This document shows, piece after piece, positions 18,363-26,862 of a DNA stretch of 64,000 bases. How positions within the stretch are numbered: position 1 is the stretch's first letter; each line of letters begins with the position of its first letter. Location of the stretch: assembly GCA_003242085.1 (NCBI GenBank), contig QBML01000005.1:172261-236260 (forward strand), in the 5' to 3' direction. The DNA comes from Pseudanabaena frigida (GTDB taxonomy: Bacteria; Cyanobacteriota; Cyanobacteriia; Pseudanabaenales; Pseudanabaenaceae). The translations under genes and the position numbers were made by a program. The notes under the pieces are model-generated. The model had not been told where the DNA came from. It searched no databases and saw only the letters and a list, made by a program, of their open reading frames with translations.

Positions 18363-18391
18363 GTGTGTAGGCGGCGAAGCCGTCCACGCAC
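18363..18391. repeat. GC-rich palindrome between tatC and cimA
   Basis: GTGTGTAGGCGGC (18363-18375) pairs, with G-T wobbles, with GCCGTCCACGCAC (18379-18391) over GAA. Its apex GGCGGCGAAGCC resembles the family-A apex. It lies only 10 nt from the tatC stop. Confidence 0.5.
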
Positions 18392-18400
18392 AATAGTTCT

Positions 18401-19228
18401 CTATTTACCCATAGCCTTGACTAAGAAAATGCCACCAAAGTACAAAAGACCAACTGCTCCAGCCAGTAAACTCTGAGTCATCGGATCGGTTGAAGGAGTA
18501 AGCACTGCACCGAGGATAACTGCACCAAGAACAACGTATCGCCAACCTGCTAGCATTCGGGCAGAGTTAACAATGCCCGTCATCGCTAACAAAGCTTGAA
18601 TAACGGGAATTTGAAACGCCAAACCAGTACTAAATAGCAGCAACAGTACAAACTCAAAATAGCGATCGATTGACCAAAACTGTTCGACTACATCGCCACC
18701 ATAGCTAATGAAGAAATTGAGTGCAGCAGGGATTAACAACTCGTAAGCAAAAACAATTCCTAGGACAAATAAAATACTTGAGCCAAATACGATTGGGGCG
18801 ATCGCCCGTTTTTCTTTTCGAGTGAGTCCTGGCAAAATGAAGCGGACGATCTGATATAAAATCGCAGGACTTGCGACTAATAAGCCGCTATAACCAGCTA
18901 CCTTGATCGATACAAAGAAATATTCACCTGGGGCAAGCTGTAAAAATTTGACCCCTTGGGCAGGAATTTCCAGTAGAGCCACAATTTTGTTAACAAAAGC
19001 AAAGCAGACGATTACGCCAGCAAAAACTGCTATCAGGGCATAAAAAATTCGCGATCGCAGTTCTTCAAGATGATCGAACAAAGACATCTCGACATCCTCA
19101 ATTGCCTCATCAACAATTGGCTCATCGTCGCTATCTGCAATGGCGATCGCTGACTTACCTATTTGCTCAATTGCTTGTCCACCTGACAAATCATTTGGTT
19201 GCTCTGCTTCACTTAACGTCTCTAGCAT
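18401..19228 (-). CDS. tatC: Twin-arginine translocase subunit TatC
   Basis: TatC recognises twin-arginine signal peptides and with TatA/B moves folded proteins across thylakoid and plasma membranes. The 275 residues contain the conserved entry [15 protein letters not shown] at about 48, six membrane helices, and the periplasmic ALNFFISYG block. An unusual acidic stretch of 47 residues precedes the usual start; ATG at 19087 would give the standard length, so the long start is uncertain. It is on the same strand as and upstream of cimA, 73 nt away, so the two may share a transcript. Confidence 0.93.
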   Translation of the reverse strand: MLETLSEAEQPNDLSGGQAIEQIGKSAIAIADSDDEPIVDEAIEDVEMSLFDHLEELRSRIFYALIAVFAGVIVCFAFVNKIVALLEIPAQGVKFLQLAPGEYFFVSIKVAGYSGLLVASPAILYQIVRFILPGLTRKEKRAIAPIVFGSSILFVLGIVFAYELLIPAALNFFISYGGDVVEQFWSIDRYFEFVLLLLFSTGLAFQIPVIQALLAMTGIVNSARMLAGWRYVVLGAVILGAVLTPSTDPMTQSLLAGAVGLLYFGGIFLVKAMGK

Positions 19229-19375
19229 GGTGTCATTACTAAAATCTACTTGCCAATTGTTGAACCCGATTGCTTAAAACTATCAAATAATCGAAGTATA
19301 TCGATACTATAACAATCAAAACCAATTGTAGAGCTTTCAACACGCAGGCATTGAAAGCTCTAACCTACAGCAATC

Positions 19376-19482
19376 TTACAGCGCTTTGCGCTCAAACCCA
19401 AACCAAGAGAAAGCTTAAAAGTATTGTAAAACAATGCTTTTAAGCTTTCTCTTATGGTTTGTTTGCTCGGTAATTGTTGTCA
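19376..19482. repeat. Family-B palindromic repeat, copy B3
   Basis: Left end CAGCGCTTTGCGCTCAAACC and right end GTTTGCTCGGTAATTGTTGT bracket an imperfect stem of about 28 bp (19401-19427 with 19431-19459) around AAA. Its arms (AAGAGAAAGCTTAAAAG) differ from all other copies. Confidence 0.75.
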
Positions 19483-19569
19483 ATGAGGAGCAAAAGGCTG
19501 CGATTTTTCTCAACTAAAGTGAACCAATGAGCGCTGAGTTGCGTCAAAACTCCTATTAAGCTCCCATAT

Positions 19570-19676
19570 TGCCTGCGATCGCTATATTTACAGCAATTAA
19601 TGAACAAACGAGCCATAGGAATTTTTTGAAAATATTGCTTTGCAATGCTTTGAAAAAATTTTCTTAAGTTCTAGTT
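19570..19676. repeat. Family-B palindromic repeat, copy B4 (inverted, decayed)
   Basis: ACAGCAATTAATGAACAAAC is a diverged complement of the family-B right end. The stem AATTTTTTGAAAATATTGC with GCAATGCTTTGAAAAAATT around TTT has several mismatches, so the copy looks old. Confidence 0.55.
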
Positions 19677-19872
19677 TCAACACAAAGTGCTGTCAATAGC
19701 TTTTCTTGAAAAAGCCTAATAGCAAAGAGATTGCAGGATGTTTTCTTTAACTTTTTTCTATGTTAACTTTCTGACATTTGGCGGTAATTACTAATCGTTA
19801 ATGTTATGTTTAAGAGAGTTGGCTAGAAACTTCATGTTGCTGTTCACCATGTAAAGTTTTAGGGGATTCTAA

Positions 19873-20274
19873 ATGGCTTCATTTAAAATTTTGGGTTTCT
19901 TTGCGATTGCGGGCAGCATGTTTTCCTTAAATATAGGTAGTCTAAACGCCCAAGTGACAATTGGTAACGGTCAGTCTAATAACTTGTCACCCGCTCAGCA
20001 AATGCTATTGGATATGCGACAAACTAACGCACCAGCTATTGGTGGCGGTAGTATGCAGTTGTTTCGGTTTACGGAAAATAATCTCTCCTTTGCCCCGTTG
20101 GAGGGATTAGATCGGCTGTTCAATTGGCAGGCTTCGGAAGATGTTGGGATCTCAGCGGATAAAACTATGGGCGATCGCGTTGAGACCTTTAAATTAGAGC
20201 AACGCCGCCAGATTGTTTCAGATAGCAAGATCTTGGATGCTATTAATCGAATTAATCAACCTACTGGGAAATAG
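19873..20274 (+). CDS. Secreted or periplasmic protein of unknown function
   Basis: I do not recognise the 133-residue product. Residues 1-26 look like a signal peptide (a Lys at 5, then a hydrophobic core FFAIAGSMFSLNIGSL), with likely cleavage after LNA before QVTIGNG. The mature part is polar, with a Gly/Asn/Ser-rich stretch, no Cys, and a helical C-terminus. GGGGATT lies about 5 nt before the ATG. It stands alone, with a family-A hairpin just after its stop that could end its transcript. Confidence 0.6.
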   Translation: MASFKILGFFAIAGSMFSLNIGSLNAQVTIGNGQSNNLSPAQQMLLDMRQTNAPAIGGGSMQLFRFTENNLSFAPLEGLDRLFNWQASEDVGISADKTMGDRVETFKLEQRRQIVSDSKILDAINRINQPTGK

Positions 20275-20364
20275 CGATTCAAAACCCAAATAAAGAAAGG
20301 TGGCGTTTCGCGTCGCCTTTCTTTATTTGGGTTTTATGTCTTAAGCTAAATTTGCATTGCTACA
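20272..20364. repeat. Family-A palindromic repeat, copy A3
   Basis: A 25-bp stem (20281-20305 with 20311-20335, two wobble pairs) has the apex TTTCG. The right flank ATGTCTTAAGCTAAATTTGC matches that of copy A1. It starts at the stop codon of the preceding gene. Confidence 0.75.
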
Positions 20365-20459
20365 TTTAATGCGATCGCTGGGGTGGGCTGCGACATTTGT
20401 CCCTAGATCTGAGAAAATTAAGTCAATATTTTAATTATCATTTTTATTTTTTAGACATT

Positions 20460-20696
20460 ATGACTGATATGTTTGATATTCCAGAGTTAACCTCGATCGC
20501 GGAAGCAAAACCAGAAGAATTGGCAGAAATGATCTCTGATTTAGAGGAATATCGAGAAAGGATTGTAAGTGATACTCTTGCTATGGCACAGCGAGCTAAA
20601 ATCATGAAAAGCCAAGCTTTAGCTAATTTAGAGCCAAACTTAGCCAAAATTGATGCCACTCTTCAGTCACTGCGTCAGCAACAAAGTAAAGCTTGA
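20460..20696 (+). CDS. Small helical protein paired with a HEAT-repeat gene
   Basis: The 78-residue product MTDMFDIPELTSIAEAKPEE onwards is almost entirely predicted helix, Glu/Ala/Leu-rich, with heptad-like spacing at about 20-75. I do not recognise a family. I use ATG at 20460; the longer frame from TTG at 20397 adds 21 residues with no binding site. It precedes the HEAT-repeat gene by 57 nt on the same strand, which suggests a joint role, perhaps as a partner, but this is inference only. Confidence 0.6.
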   Translation: MTDMFDIPELTSIAEAKPEELAEMISDLEEYRERIVSDTLAMAQRAKIMKSQALANLEPNLAKIDATLQSLRQQQSKA

Positions 20697-20753
20697 GAAA
20701 AGTTTTTGTAGCTACGGAACCAGTTTTCATCAATTCGATATATACCTTCAACA

Positions 20754-21617
20754 ATGGATAATCTAGTTCTCGAAATTCAATCAGCAAACGATCTCCTAAT
20801 TCAAAGAGTTAACGATCAAATTTCCCTCGGTACCTTCGATCATAACGATCGCCAACTGATGATTAAACTAGTGGAAGGACTAGGAGATCCTCGTGGTTTA
20901 GTTAGACTCAGATTTGCAGAGACTCTTGGCGAAATAGGAGAACCTGCTACAACATTTTTAATGGAAGCTTTGAGTAACGATCGGGATGTAGTCGTGCGTA
21001 GAGCTGCCGCCAAGACTCTGACGATCATCGCCGATCCCAAGGCTGTCCCTACCTTGATAGACTCGTTCTTAAACGATCCAGATACGGTTGTGAGAAGTTC
21101 TTCGGCAGGAGCATTGGCAAGAACTGGTGAAGCTTCTGTTACGGCACTACTGGAGATTTTGGCGTCACCTGATCGCCCTCAAGATACTAAAGGTCATGCG
21201 GCATGGGCTCTAGCGTTTATCGGATCTGAAGCATCGGAATATCTGTATCAAGCTTTAAATTCCGAATCTCTTGATGTTCGTTGCGCGGTAATTGGTGCAC
21301 TTGGTCATGTCGCACAAGAGCAATCTGATGAAAAGTCATGTAGTATCTTGGTGTCTGCGTTAACCGATCCTGAAGCAATTATCCGTACTGAGGCGGCGGC
21401 AGCCTTGGGGCAGGTAGATTACCCTGCGGCTACTCCACATTTAATTTTGGCTCTTCAAGACTCAGATTTAGATGTCCGTAAGGCTGCGATTAATTCTCTT
21501 GGTAAGACTGGTAACTCTAGTGTTATAGAACCCTTACAAGAACTGCTTAATAACGAACAAGAAGTTTTGCGAGTTCTAGCAAGATTAGCGATCGCCCAAA
21601 TTAATCGTCAAAACTAA
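20754..21617 (+). CDS. HEAT-repeat (PBS-lyase-type) protein
   Basis: The 287 residues consist of about seven HEAT-like repeats of roughly 31 residues, such as VVRRAAAKTLTIIADPKAVP and IIRTEAAAALGQVDYPAATP. This repeat class includes bilin lyases (CpcE/F) and phycobilisome-degradation proteins (NblB), but it does not resemble the CpcE or CpcF sequences I know, so an NblB-like or general scaffold role is more likely. No catalytic residue is known in this fold. It may be cotranscribed with the small helical gene upstream. A bidirectional terminator follows. Confidence 0.75.
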   Translation: MDNLVLEIQSANDLLIQRVNDQISLGTFDHNDRQLMIKLVEGLGDPRGLVRLRFAETLGEIGEPATTFLMEALSNDRDVVVRRAAAKTLTIIADPKAVPTLIDSFLNDPDTVVRSSSAGALARTGEASVTALLEILASPDRPQDTKGHAAWALAFIGSEASEYLYQALNSESLDVRCAVIGALGHVAQEQSDEKSCSILVSALTDPEAIIRTEAAAALGQVDYPAATPHLILALQDSDLDVRKAAINSLGKTGNSSVIEPLQELLNNEQEVLRVLARLAIAQINRQN

Positions 21618-21618
21618 T

Positions 21619-21647
21619 AAAGAAAGTGCGTTTAACGCACTTTCTTT
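21619..21647. terminator. Bidirectional terminator between convergent genes
   Basis: AAAGAAAGTGCG (21619-21630) pairs with CGCACTTTCTTT (21636-21647) over a 5-nt loop. It fills the whole gap between the HEAT gene (plus) and the bestrophin gene (minus). Confidence 0.85.
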
Positions 21648-22529
21648 CTAACAATGGTAAGCGATTACTTGTTCGACATTATCAGTTACACTTTCACAAA
21701 TTGCATCAATTGGTAAATCGTTGAGATCTCGACCAAATGGATTCTCGATCTCGTTGCCAATCTGTTCCACTCCTAAAAGAATAAAGCTAACTAATCCCAC
21801 AGCGATCGCCGTCAGCCAATCAATCTCAATCACAAGATGGAATGGTAAACCGATACAGTAAATTAATATTAATCGTTTTAGATAGACGCAATATGCGATC
21901 GGTAATGGGGTTTTGAGAATGCGTTCGCAACTATTTAGCCCTTCAACCAAAGCATTGATATGGTTATTCATAGCCACAAAATAATTGGTATCAATGCGAT
22001 TATTCTGAACTTGTGTGTGTACGTATTTGCCCAACCAAAGAGTTAGTTCTAGGTGAGCATGTTTCGCATTCCGTAATTTAATTATGTCTTCTTCCGTGAG
22101 AATTGTGTCAAGATCCTGCTCGATCGCTTCATTGCGAAGATGTCGTTTTGTGGCGATCGCAAAAGCAGTTAAAAACTTAATCGATTGTTCTTTTTGCTGC
22201 TGTTCTTCACCTTCAGAGGCGGCGATCGCTACCTGCATTAATCTTGATAAATTGCGAATATTTACTACTAAAGTTCCCCATGCCTTGCGTCCCTCCCAAT
22301 AGCGATCATAGGCTGTATTTGTCCGAAATACTAAAAGCAAACCTAAAACTAAATTAAAGACGACATTATTGGTCAGATCGCCTAAAACTTTGAGAGATAT
22401 CTGTGGTTCGTAATGATGAAATAAAGAAACTCCAAAGGCAAACCCTGCAAAAATCAGAACCCTTGGCATAATAAGCGGTGCGACGGAACCTTTAAGCTTA
22501 AACGCAAGATCGAACCATTGCAAAGTCAT
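21648..22529 (-). CDS. Bestrophin-family chloride channel
   Basis: Bestrophins form pentameric anion channels; plant and cyanobacterial relatives are thought to balance charge across thylakoids. The 293 residues carry the family signature NTAYDRYWEGRKAWGTLVVNIRNL after the second membrane helix, further hydrophobic helices at about 210-255, and the conserved NEIENPFGRDLNDLPID near the C-terminus, which corresponds to the regulatory loop. Length is normal for the bacterial branch. Transcribed on the minus strand, with its own start 103 nt after the GH57 stop. Confidence 0.85.
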   Translation of the reverse strand: MTLQWFDLAFKLKGSVAPLIMPRVLIFAGFAFGVSLFHHYEPQISLKVLGDLTNNVVFNLVLGLLLVFRTNTAYDRYWEGRKAWGTLVVNIRNLSRLMQVAIAASEGEEQQQKEQSIKFLTAFAIATKRHLRNEAIEQDLDTILTEEDIIKLRNAKHAHLELTLWLGKYVHTQVQNNRIDTNYFVAMNNHINALVEGLNSCERILKTPLPIAYCVYLKRLILIYCIGLPFHLVIEIDWLTAIAVGLVSFILLGVEQIGNEIENPFGRDLNDLPIDAICESVTDNVEQVIAYHC

Positions 22530-22591
22530 TATCTCGATATTCGTAAAATTTGAGTGACTTCAGAATTGTATAGCGATTTGTACTCTACAAC

Positions 22592-22638
22592 TTGTAACGA
22601 AAAGGGCGGAACTATAAACTCCGCCCTTTTCGTTACAA
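22592..22638 (-). terminator. Terminator overlapping the GH57 stop codon
   Basis: A 19-bp stem TTGTAACGAAAAGGGCGGA (22592-22610) with its complement at 22620-22638, 9-nt loop. The GH57 stop (22633-22635) is inside the arm. Confidence 0.75.
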
Positions 22639-24102
22639 AGCTTCTCCGCGTCGATAGAGTTCACGGGCATAGTCTGTCCATGTGCCCTGCCCCCAATAAC
22701 GGAAGCAACTAGTTTGAACTAAGAGGTTATAAAGCAAAGCTTGTTGATAATCCGATCGCTTTGTAATTGTGGGATCTTCAGCTACGAGTGGATCGAACTT
22801 CGCATGGAACTTAGCACTGAGTTTATTCATTGGTTCCAATACATTCTCATAGCCATTTACCCAACTCATGCTATTTGTCCATGAAGCACCATCCATATGA
22901 AATTGATGGTCACTTGCTTTTAGATCGGTAATTGCCTGTTCTACGTCAGCGGTATTAAGATTTTGGCGATCGCACTTATTCCAGACCTTATGCTGTTGCA
23001 CTGCTTGAATAGTGGGGTAATCGAGTGGACTAACACCTGCCGCTTCGAGCATTTCCAAATATTCGGTTCCATTTAAACCAACAACACCCGAACTACTGCG
23101 ACCATTATTTTTGAGTCGATCCCATACCAATGGATAGTCGCGGGGGAATTCATTCATTATCACACCACCATTCTCACCATCGGCGATCTGTGAAACTAGA
23201 GAAGGGATGGAAACATTCCCTAACATCTGTCTAGATCGTCCTTTTGCCTCATGATAAGGTTGCATTTGAGCGACTAGTTTCGTGTCTGAACCTTGGGTTT
23301 TTACGAGGGCAGTAATACTTATAGATTCGCCATTAGAGTTCATCGCTACTAAGCGATTTGGTATATATTTTCGATCTTGAGACAGTCCTGAGCCATCGAG
23401 ACATTCTACAGAATGTTCTTGTACCATCAGCCAACGATAGCCACATTCCTTGAGTGCTTTAATATACTCATAGAGAGTATCGGGATGATTGGGAAGATGC
23501 ATTTCAGGTGGCGAAAATCCCTTAACCCGTTTCAGAGCTTCAATTCCAAAAATAGAAGCAAAATGACTTTGCCATGCTTGAATATGTAATTTGATATCGG
23601 GAATCGGCGTGGATGGAATTACAGCATGGCTCCACATTGTACCGAGCCATTCTACATAGGGCTGATATTGGCGATCGCAAGTTATCCGCTTGAGGTTATC
23701 CAAAATGTCATGTCGCTGCATCTGCTGGAAACCCCAGAGCAAGTTTCCAGAATAGTCCAGCATAATCCGAGGATTGCTCCCTTGAGCTACTAATTGAGGG
23801 ATAAAATCTCCCATACGGCTATAGCACCAAGCAAATACAGAAGCGTTATGGTTATCGCCTTCACCTTGATGCTCAAACATATGCTGAAGGTTACAAATTA
23901 AAGCTCCATTTGCTCCTGCGGGAATCGTTGGCTGGTGCATATGCAAAGCACAAGCAAAGGCGGCTGTAATATTTTCAAGACGCAAATTATTATTTAAGAA
24001 TATGGGAGCGTCATCTCGGACAGCGCGTTGAATTACGTCTTCATTTCCACAAATTGCAGGGAAATCAGAGGCGATAAAGCTTGACGGTGTAGTTGTAATC
24101 AA
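22633..24102 (-). CDS. Glycoside hydrolase family 57 protein
   Basis: GH57 enzymes act on alpha-glucans (amylase, branching enzyme, alpha-galactosidase). The protein has the family HQP motif in FACALHMHQPTIPAGANG, an LDYSGNLLWG block and the WSHAVIPSTP segment. The longest frame starts at 24195 inside a family-B palindrome and its first 31 residues look like translated repeat. I prefer TTG at 24102 (MITTTPSSFIASDFP), which has GAGG 11 nt upstream and gives 489 residues. The substrate cannot be decided here; polysaccharide or glycogen metabolism is likely. Confidence 0.8.
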   Translation of the reverse strand: MITTTPSSFIASDFPAICGNEDVIQRAVRDDAPIFLNNNLRLENITAAFACALHMHQPTIPAGANGALICNLQHMFEHQGEGDNHNASVFAWCYSRMGDFIPQLVAQGSNPRIMLDYSGNLLWGFQQMQRHDILDNLKRITCDRQYQPYVEWLGTMWSHAVIPSTPIPDIKLHIQAWQSHFASIFGIEALKRVKGFSPPEMHLPNHPDTLYEYIKALKECGYRWLMVQEHSVECLDGSGLSQDRKYIPNRLVAMNSNGESISITALVKTQGSDTKLVAQMQPYHEAKGRSRQMLGNVSIPSLVSQIADGENGGVIMNEFPRDYPLVWDRLKNNGRSSSGVVGLNGTEYLEMLEAAGVSPLDYPTIQAVQQHKVWNKCDRQNLNTADVEQAITDLKASDHQFHMDGASWTNSMSWVNGYENVLEPMNKLSAKFHAKFDPLVAEDPTITKRSDYQQALLYNLLVQTSCFRYWGQGTWTDYARELYRRGEAL

Positions 24103-24130
24103 AACTTCTAAAACCTCAATATAAAGTTGT

Positions 24131-24210
24131 ACAGCGCTTTGCGCTTTCTCAAAACCCAAGAAATTTTTGAAAGTGTTGCTTAGCAACACTTTCAAAAATT
24201 TCTCGTAGTA
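24131..24210. repeat. Family-B palindromic repeat, copy B5
   Basis: Left end ACAGCGCTTTGCGCTTTCTC is followed by a perfect 21-bp stem (24159-24179 with 24183-24203), loop TTA. It overlaps the longest possible GH57 reading frame. Confidence 0.75.
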
Positions 24211-24229
24211 TATAAAAACTAAACAGGCT

Positions 24230-24273
24230 ATAGCGGCTCTTAAGTTAGTGTGAACTAACTTAAGAGCCGCTAT
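24230..24273. repeat. Perfect 20-bp palindrome upstream of GH57
   Basis: ATAGCGGCTCTTAAGTTAGT (24230-24249) pairs exactly with 24254-24273 over GTGA. It belongs to neither repeat family by its ends and lies between two other hairpins. Confidence 0.65.
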
Positions 24274-24303
24274 ATTACATTTTGACAGTACTTTGGGCTA
24301 ATG

Positions 24304-24340
24304 AATTAAAAAAGGTGTGCATGGCACACCTTTTTTAATT
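24304..24340 (-). terminator. Terminator of hsp20
   Basis: A 17-bp stem AATTAAAAAAGGTGTGC (24304-24320) with 24324-24340, loop ATG, ending in a T run when read on the minus strand. It sits at the hsp20 stop. Confidence 0.85.
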
Positions 24341-24788
24341 ACGAAGCAGGTAACTCGTTGGTAACATTGACCTTGAAAGCTTTGACTTCATTAGCTTTTG
24401 GTAGGGTCAATGTGAGAATGCCGTTGGTATAATCTGCCTTTACTTGCTCATTTTCGATCGCTACAGGTAGAGCAAACACACGACGGAATTTACCATAGCT
24501 GATTTCACTCCAGTAGTAACCTTTTTCAGATTCTTCCTTCCGCTCAATATGACGTTCACCAGCGATCGTTAGAGAATCCTTAGTTACTTGAATGTCAAGA
24601 TCCTTAGCTTCGATATCTGGAATCGAGAGCCTTAGGGTCAAACGATCTCCATCGTCTCGCAGTTCGCTGGCAGGAACCCATCCGCCCTTTGCCGTTTCTC
24701 GATCTAAGGTTGCAAAGTCACGGAACAAGCGATCGAATTGACGACGGACTTCTTCTACCTCTTGAAAGGGTTGAAAACGTACTAGCAT
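24339..24788 (-). CDS. hspA: Small heat-shock protein, Hsp20/alpha-crystallin
   Basis: Small heat-shock proteins hold unfolding clients and, in cyanobacteria, also stabilise thylakoid membranes. The 149 residues begin MLVRFQPFQEVEEVRRQFDR, the usual start of this group, then an alpha-crystallin domain (about 40-130) with YYWSEISYGKFRRVFALP and the closing motif NGILTLTLPK. I use ATG at 24788, because AAGG at 24797-24800 is a well-placed binding site, over GTG at 24797. I saw no CIRCE element (TTAGCACTC-N9-GAGTGCTAA) upstream. Confidence 0.92.
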   Translation of the reverse strand: MLVRFQPFQEVEEVRRQFDRLFRDFATLDRETAKGGWVPASELRDDGDRLTLRLSIPDIEAKDLDIQVTKDSLTIAGERHIERKEESEKGYYWSEISYGKFRRVFALPVAIENEQVKADYTNGILTLTLPKANEVKAFKVNVTNELPAS

Positions 24789-24959
24789 AAATATCACCTT
24801 GAACTATTTCTAAACAACAATGAGAATTAATGAAAATGAACATTAAGAAGTAGATTTAGAATTTAGTTGATATTTCGTACTTCTCTTTCGTTCACATGTT
24901 TATTATGGAATAAGCTCAAACCTATGAGTAGCAGGAGAACCGAACTTTTTGAGTGGGGT

Positions 24960-26186
24960 TCACCTCACCGTTTTGACTGCATAGCTTTGGCGTTTTACAT
25001 ATGCCCAAATTAGGACTAGAAATGTGCAAATACCTGCTAAATAAAGTGGATAACCATAGGAATGTGGATTGTTTTGATTGACAACTAAGCCAGCAATGAC
25101 GGGGCCAAAGGCGTTGGATACACTTAGGTAGGAAGAGTTTAAACCTAAAACTGTGCCTTGCTCTTCAGGATTAGCATTAAGAGATATGAGAGCACTAATC
25201 ATTGGCTGTACGACTGAGTTGAGCAACGAGAATAAAATGCAAACGGCAACAAAGTAGTATATATCTTCCCAAATTGGCATTAACACAAAAGAAAGACTAC
25301 GGATAAACAGTCCTAAAAAGAGGATTTGAGCTATTTGAAAGTGTTTTGTCAGTTGGGCAATGCCAAGTGTTTGCATGATTACACCTAACACACCAAACAA
25401 AAAGAACATAAGAGTTAGGGCATCACTATTTTGTTTGAGAACTACAATAAAGTAAGGTTGGAAGGCAAACGTGAAGAGGGTGAATGTTAATCCTGTGAGG
25501 AAATTAACAACTAATAAGATGCCAATCTTAGGCATAAATAAGCCTTCGATCAGTTTCTCCAAACCGAGATCGAAGATATTTTGAGCTTTTTGAGCTTTGG
25601 TTTTGAGGGTTTCAGGTAAAAAGAAAATGGTAAGACCTAAAGCGATCGCCGCGATCGTTCCCGATACCAAAAAAGACGCGCCAAAGGACTTTCCCAGAGG
25701 CGTATTGAGCGCGGCTTTTTGAGCGAGTAAACTAATTGCAGGACCAAGAATAAAACCTAGCCCAAAAGCAGCCCCATTGATTCCAAAAGCTTTAGCACGG
25801 GTTTCTGGCGTGGTCACGTCAGAAATGACAGCTTGGGCAACAGAGGCATTCCCTCCCGTAATTCCGTCTAAAAATCTTGCAAAAAATAAAACTGCAGCAC
25901 TGGCGGCTGTCCCTGCCATCAGATTTGCCAATACTGTCCCCGCTAAGCTAATAATCAATAATGGTTTGCGTCCAAAGCGATCGCTAAGTTTACCAATGAT
26001 TGGAGTGGCAAAAAATTGGGCGATCGAATAAATCGCAAATAGTAAGCTGGTCTGAAAATCATCTAACTTGAATTGTCTGCCGTAGAGATACAAAACAGGA
26101 ATCAGAATCGTAAAACTAAGAGAGTTGATGAAAGAAATGAGGGCGATAATCCAAAAATTACGATTCATGCGCTTAGGAATTGGCAT
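24960..26186 (-). CDS. Major facilitator superfamily transporter
   Basis: A 408-residue MFS protein with 12 predicted membrane helices. The A-motif between helices 2 and 3 reads GKLSDRFGRKPLLI, and FLDGITGGNASVAQAVISDV in helix 4-5 resembles the drug-proton antiporters of the TetA group. Substrate is unknown, and multidrug or metabolite efflux is the default inference. It is preceded upstream by a family-B palindrome. It does not appear to share an operon with hsp20, which has its own leader 160 nt away. Confidence 0.85.
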   Translation of the reverse strand: MPIPKRMNRNFWIIALISFINSLSFTILIPVLYLYGRQFKLDDFQTSLLFAIYSIAQFFATPIIGKLSDRFGRKPLLIISLAGTVLANLMAGTAASAAVLFFARFLDGITGGNASVAQAVISDVTTPETRAKAFGINGAAFGLGFILGPAISLLAQKAALNTPLGKSFGASFLVSGTIAAIALGLTIFFLPETLKTKAQKAQNIFDLGLEKLIEGLFMPKIGILLVVNFLTGLTFTLFTFAFQPYFIVVLKQNSDALTLMFFLFGVLGVIMQTLGIAQLTKHFQIAQILFLGLFIRSLSFVLMPIWEDIYYFVAVCILFSLLNSVVQPMISALISLNANPEEQGTVLGLNSSYLSVSNAFGPVIAGLVVNQNNPHSYGYPLYLAGICTFLVLIWAYVKRQSYAVKTVR

Positions 26187-26224
26187 ATAGTCCTTGTCTA
26201 TACTACATGCCCATCACAGGCTTT

Positions 26225-26330
26225 TATAGCGCTTTGTGCTCAAACCTAAACCAATAAAAATTTTGAAAGCGTTGCTTTGCAATACTTTCAAAATTTTTAT
26301 TGGTTTAGGTTTGCTCGGTAATTACTATAG
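26225..26330. repeat. Family-B palindromic repeat, copy B6 (fullest copy)
   Basis: Ends TATAGCGCTTTGTGCTCAAA and GTTTGCTCGGTAATTACTAT flank a 34-bp stem (26242-26275 with 26279-26312; 32 Watson-Crick pairs), loop TTT. This is the best-preserved copy of the family. Confidence 0.8.
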
Positions 26331-26341
26331 AAGAATAAAAA

Positions 26342-26380
26342 TAAAAAGAGATAAAGAGCAACGCTCTTTATCTCTTTTTA
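26342..26380 (-). terminator. Terminator of the cpc operon
   Basis: A perfect 18-bp stem TAAAAAGAGATAAAGAGC (26342-26359) with 26363-26380, loop AAC, T-rich on the minus strand. It follows cpcD by 61 nt. Confidence 0.8.
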
Positions 26381-26440
26381 TAATCTTAAATTTAGCGAAG
26401 CTATGCGTACTTCTCTCGAATTGCAGCTATTTGCTGTAAT

Positions 26441-26671
26441 TTATTCGCCTTCAGACAAATGTTCGTTGAGTGGACGGATACTGACAATTGTTCCGCCGAG
26501 GCGACTGATAGTACGCATTTTTTCATTCATGCGATTGTATGGGACTTGCACGAAAACGTTATCACTAGGACGGATCGCATAATTACTATTGTCAGGTTGC
26601 TGATAGCGATTTAGTCCTGAAACTTCATAAATGAAGAAGCGAGTATCTGAAGATGAAGTTGGAGGTATCAT
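26441..26671 (-). CDS. cpcD: Phycobilisome rod-capping linker CpcD
   Basis: CpcD caps the outer end of phycocyanin rods and limits their length. The 76 residues match the family throughout: RFFIYEVSGLNRY at the start and QVPYNRMNEKMRTISRLGGTIVSIRPL in the core. It is the last gene of the cpc operon; 191 nt containing a degenerate family-B palindrome separate it from the linker upstream, a place where message levels could drop. Length is typical. Confidence 0.93.
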   Translation of the reverse strand: MIPPTSSSDTRFFIYEVSGLNRYQQPDNSNYAIRPSDNVFVQVPYNRMNEKMRTISRLGGTIVSIRPLNEHLSEGE

Positions 26672-26741
26672 AAAAACAAGTCTTCAATAATATAGATTGT
26701 TGAAATTGATTAATATGTCTATCTATTGGATATACATATAA

Positions 26742-26846
26742 CAACGCTTTAGGTTTAAACTCGAACCGAGCAATTTTTTAAAACTATGGCAAAGCAACGG
26801 TTTTAAAAAATTGCTTGTGATTCTTTCGATCGACAACTGCTGTAAG
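26742..26846. repeat. Family-B palindromic repeat, copy B7 (diverged)
   Basis: The stem 26770-26790 with 26794-26814 (loop AAA, a few mismatches near the apex) lies in the cpcC-cpcD gap. The outer ends AACGCTTTAGGTTTAAACTC and CGATCGACAACTGCTGTAAG are diverged from the family. Confidence 0.6.
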
Positions 26847-26862
26847 TTTCTATAGACAGCCC

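Larger units (their letters stand above)
19229..19872. other. 644-nt intergenic region with two family-B palindromes
   Basis: This divergent region between tatC and the gene at 19873 holds the two palindromes listed separately and no gene I can support. The last 130 nt should carry the promoter of the secreted-protein gene. Confidence 0.6.

Noticed and set aside
24789-24959. CIRCE element upstream of hsp20
   Set aside because: The TTAGCACTC inverted repeat is not present.
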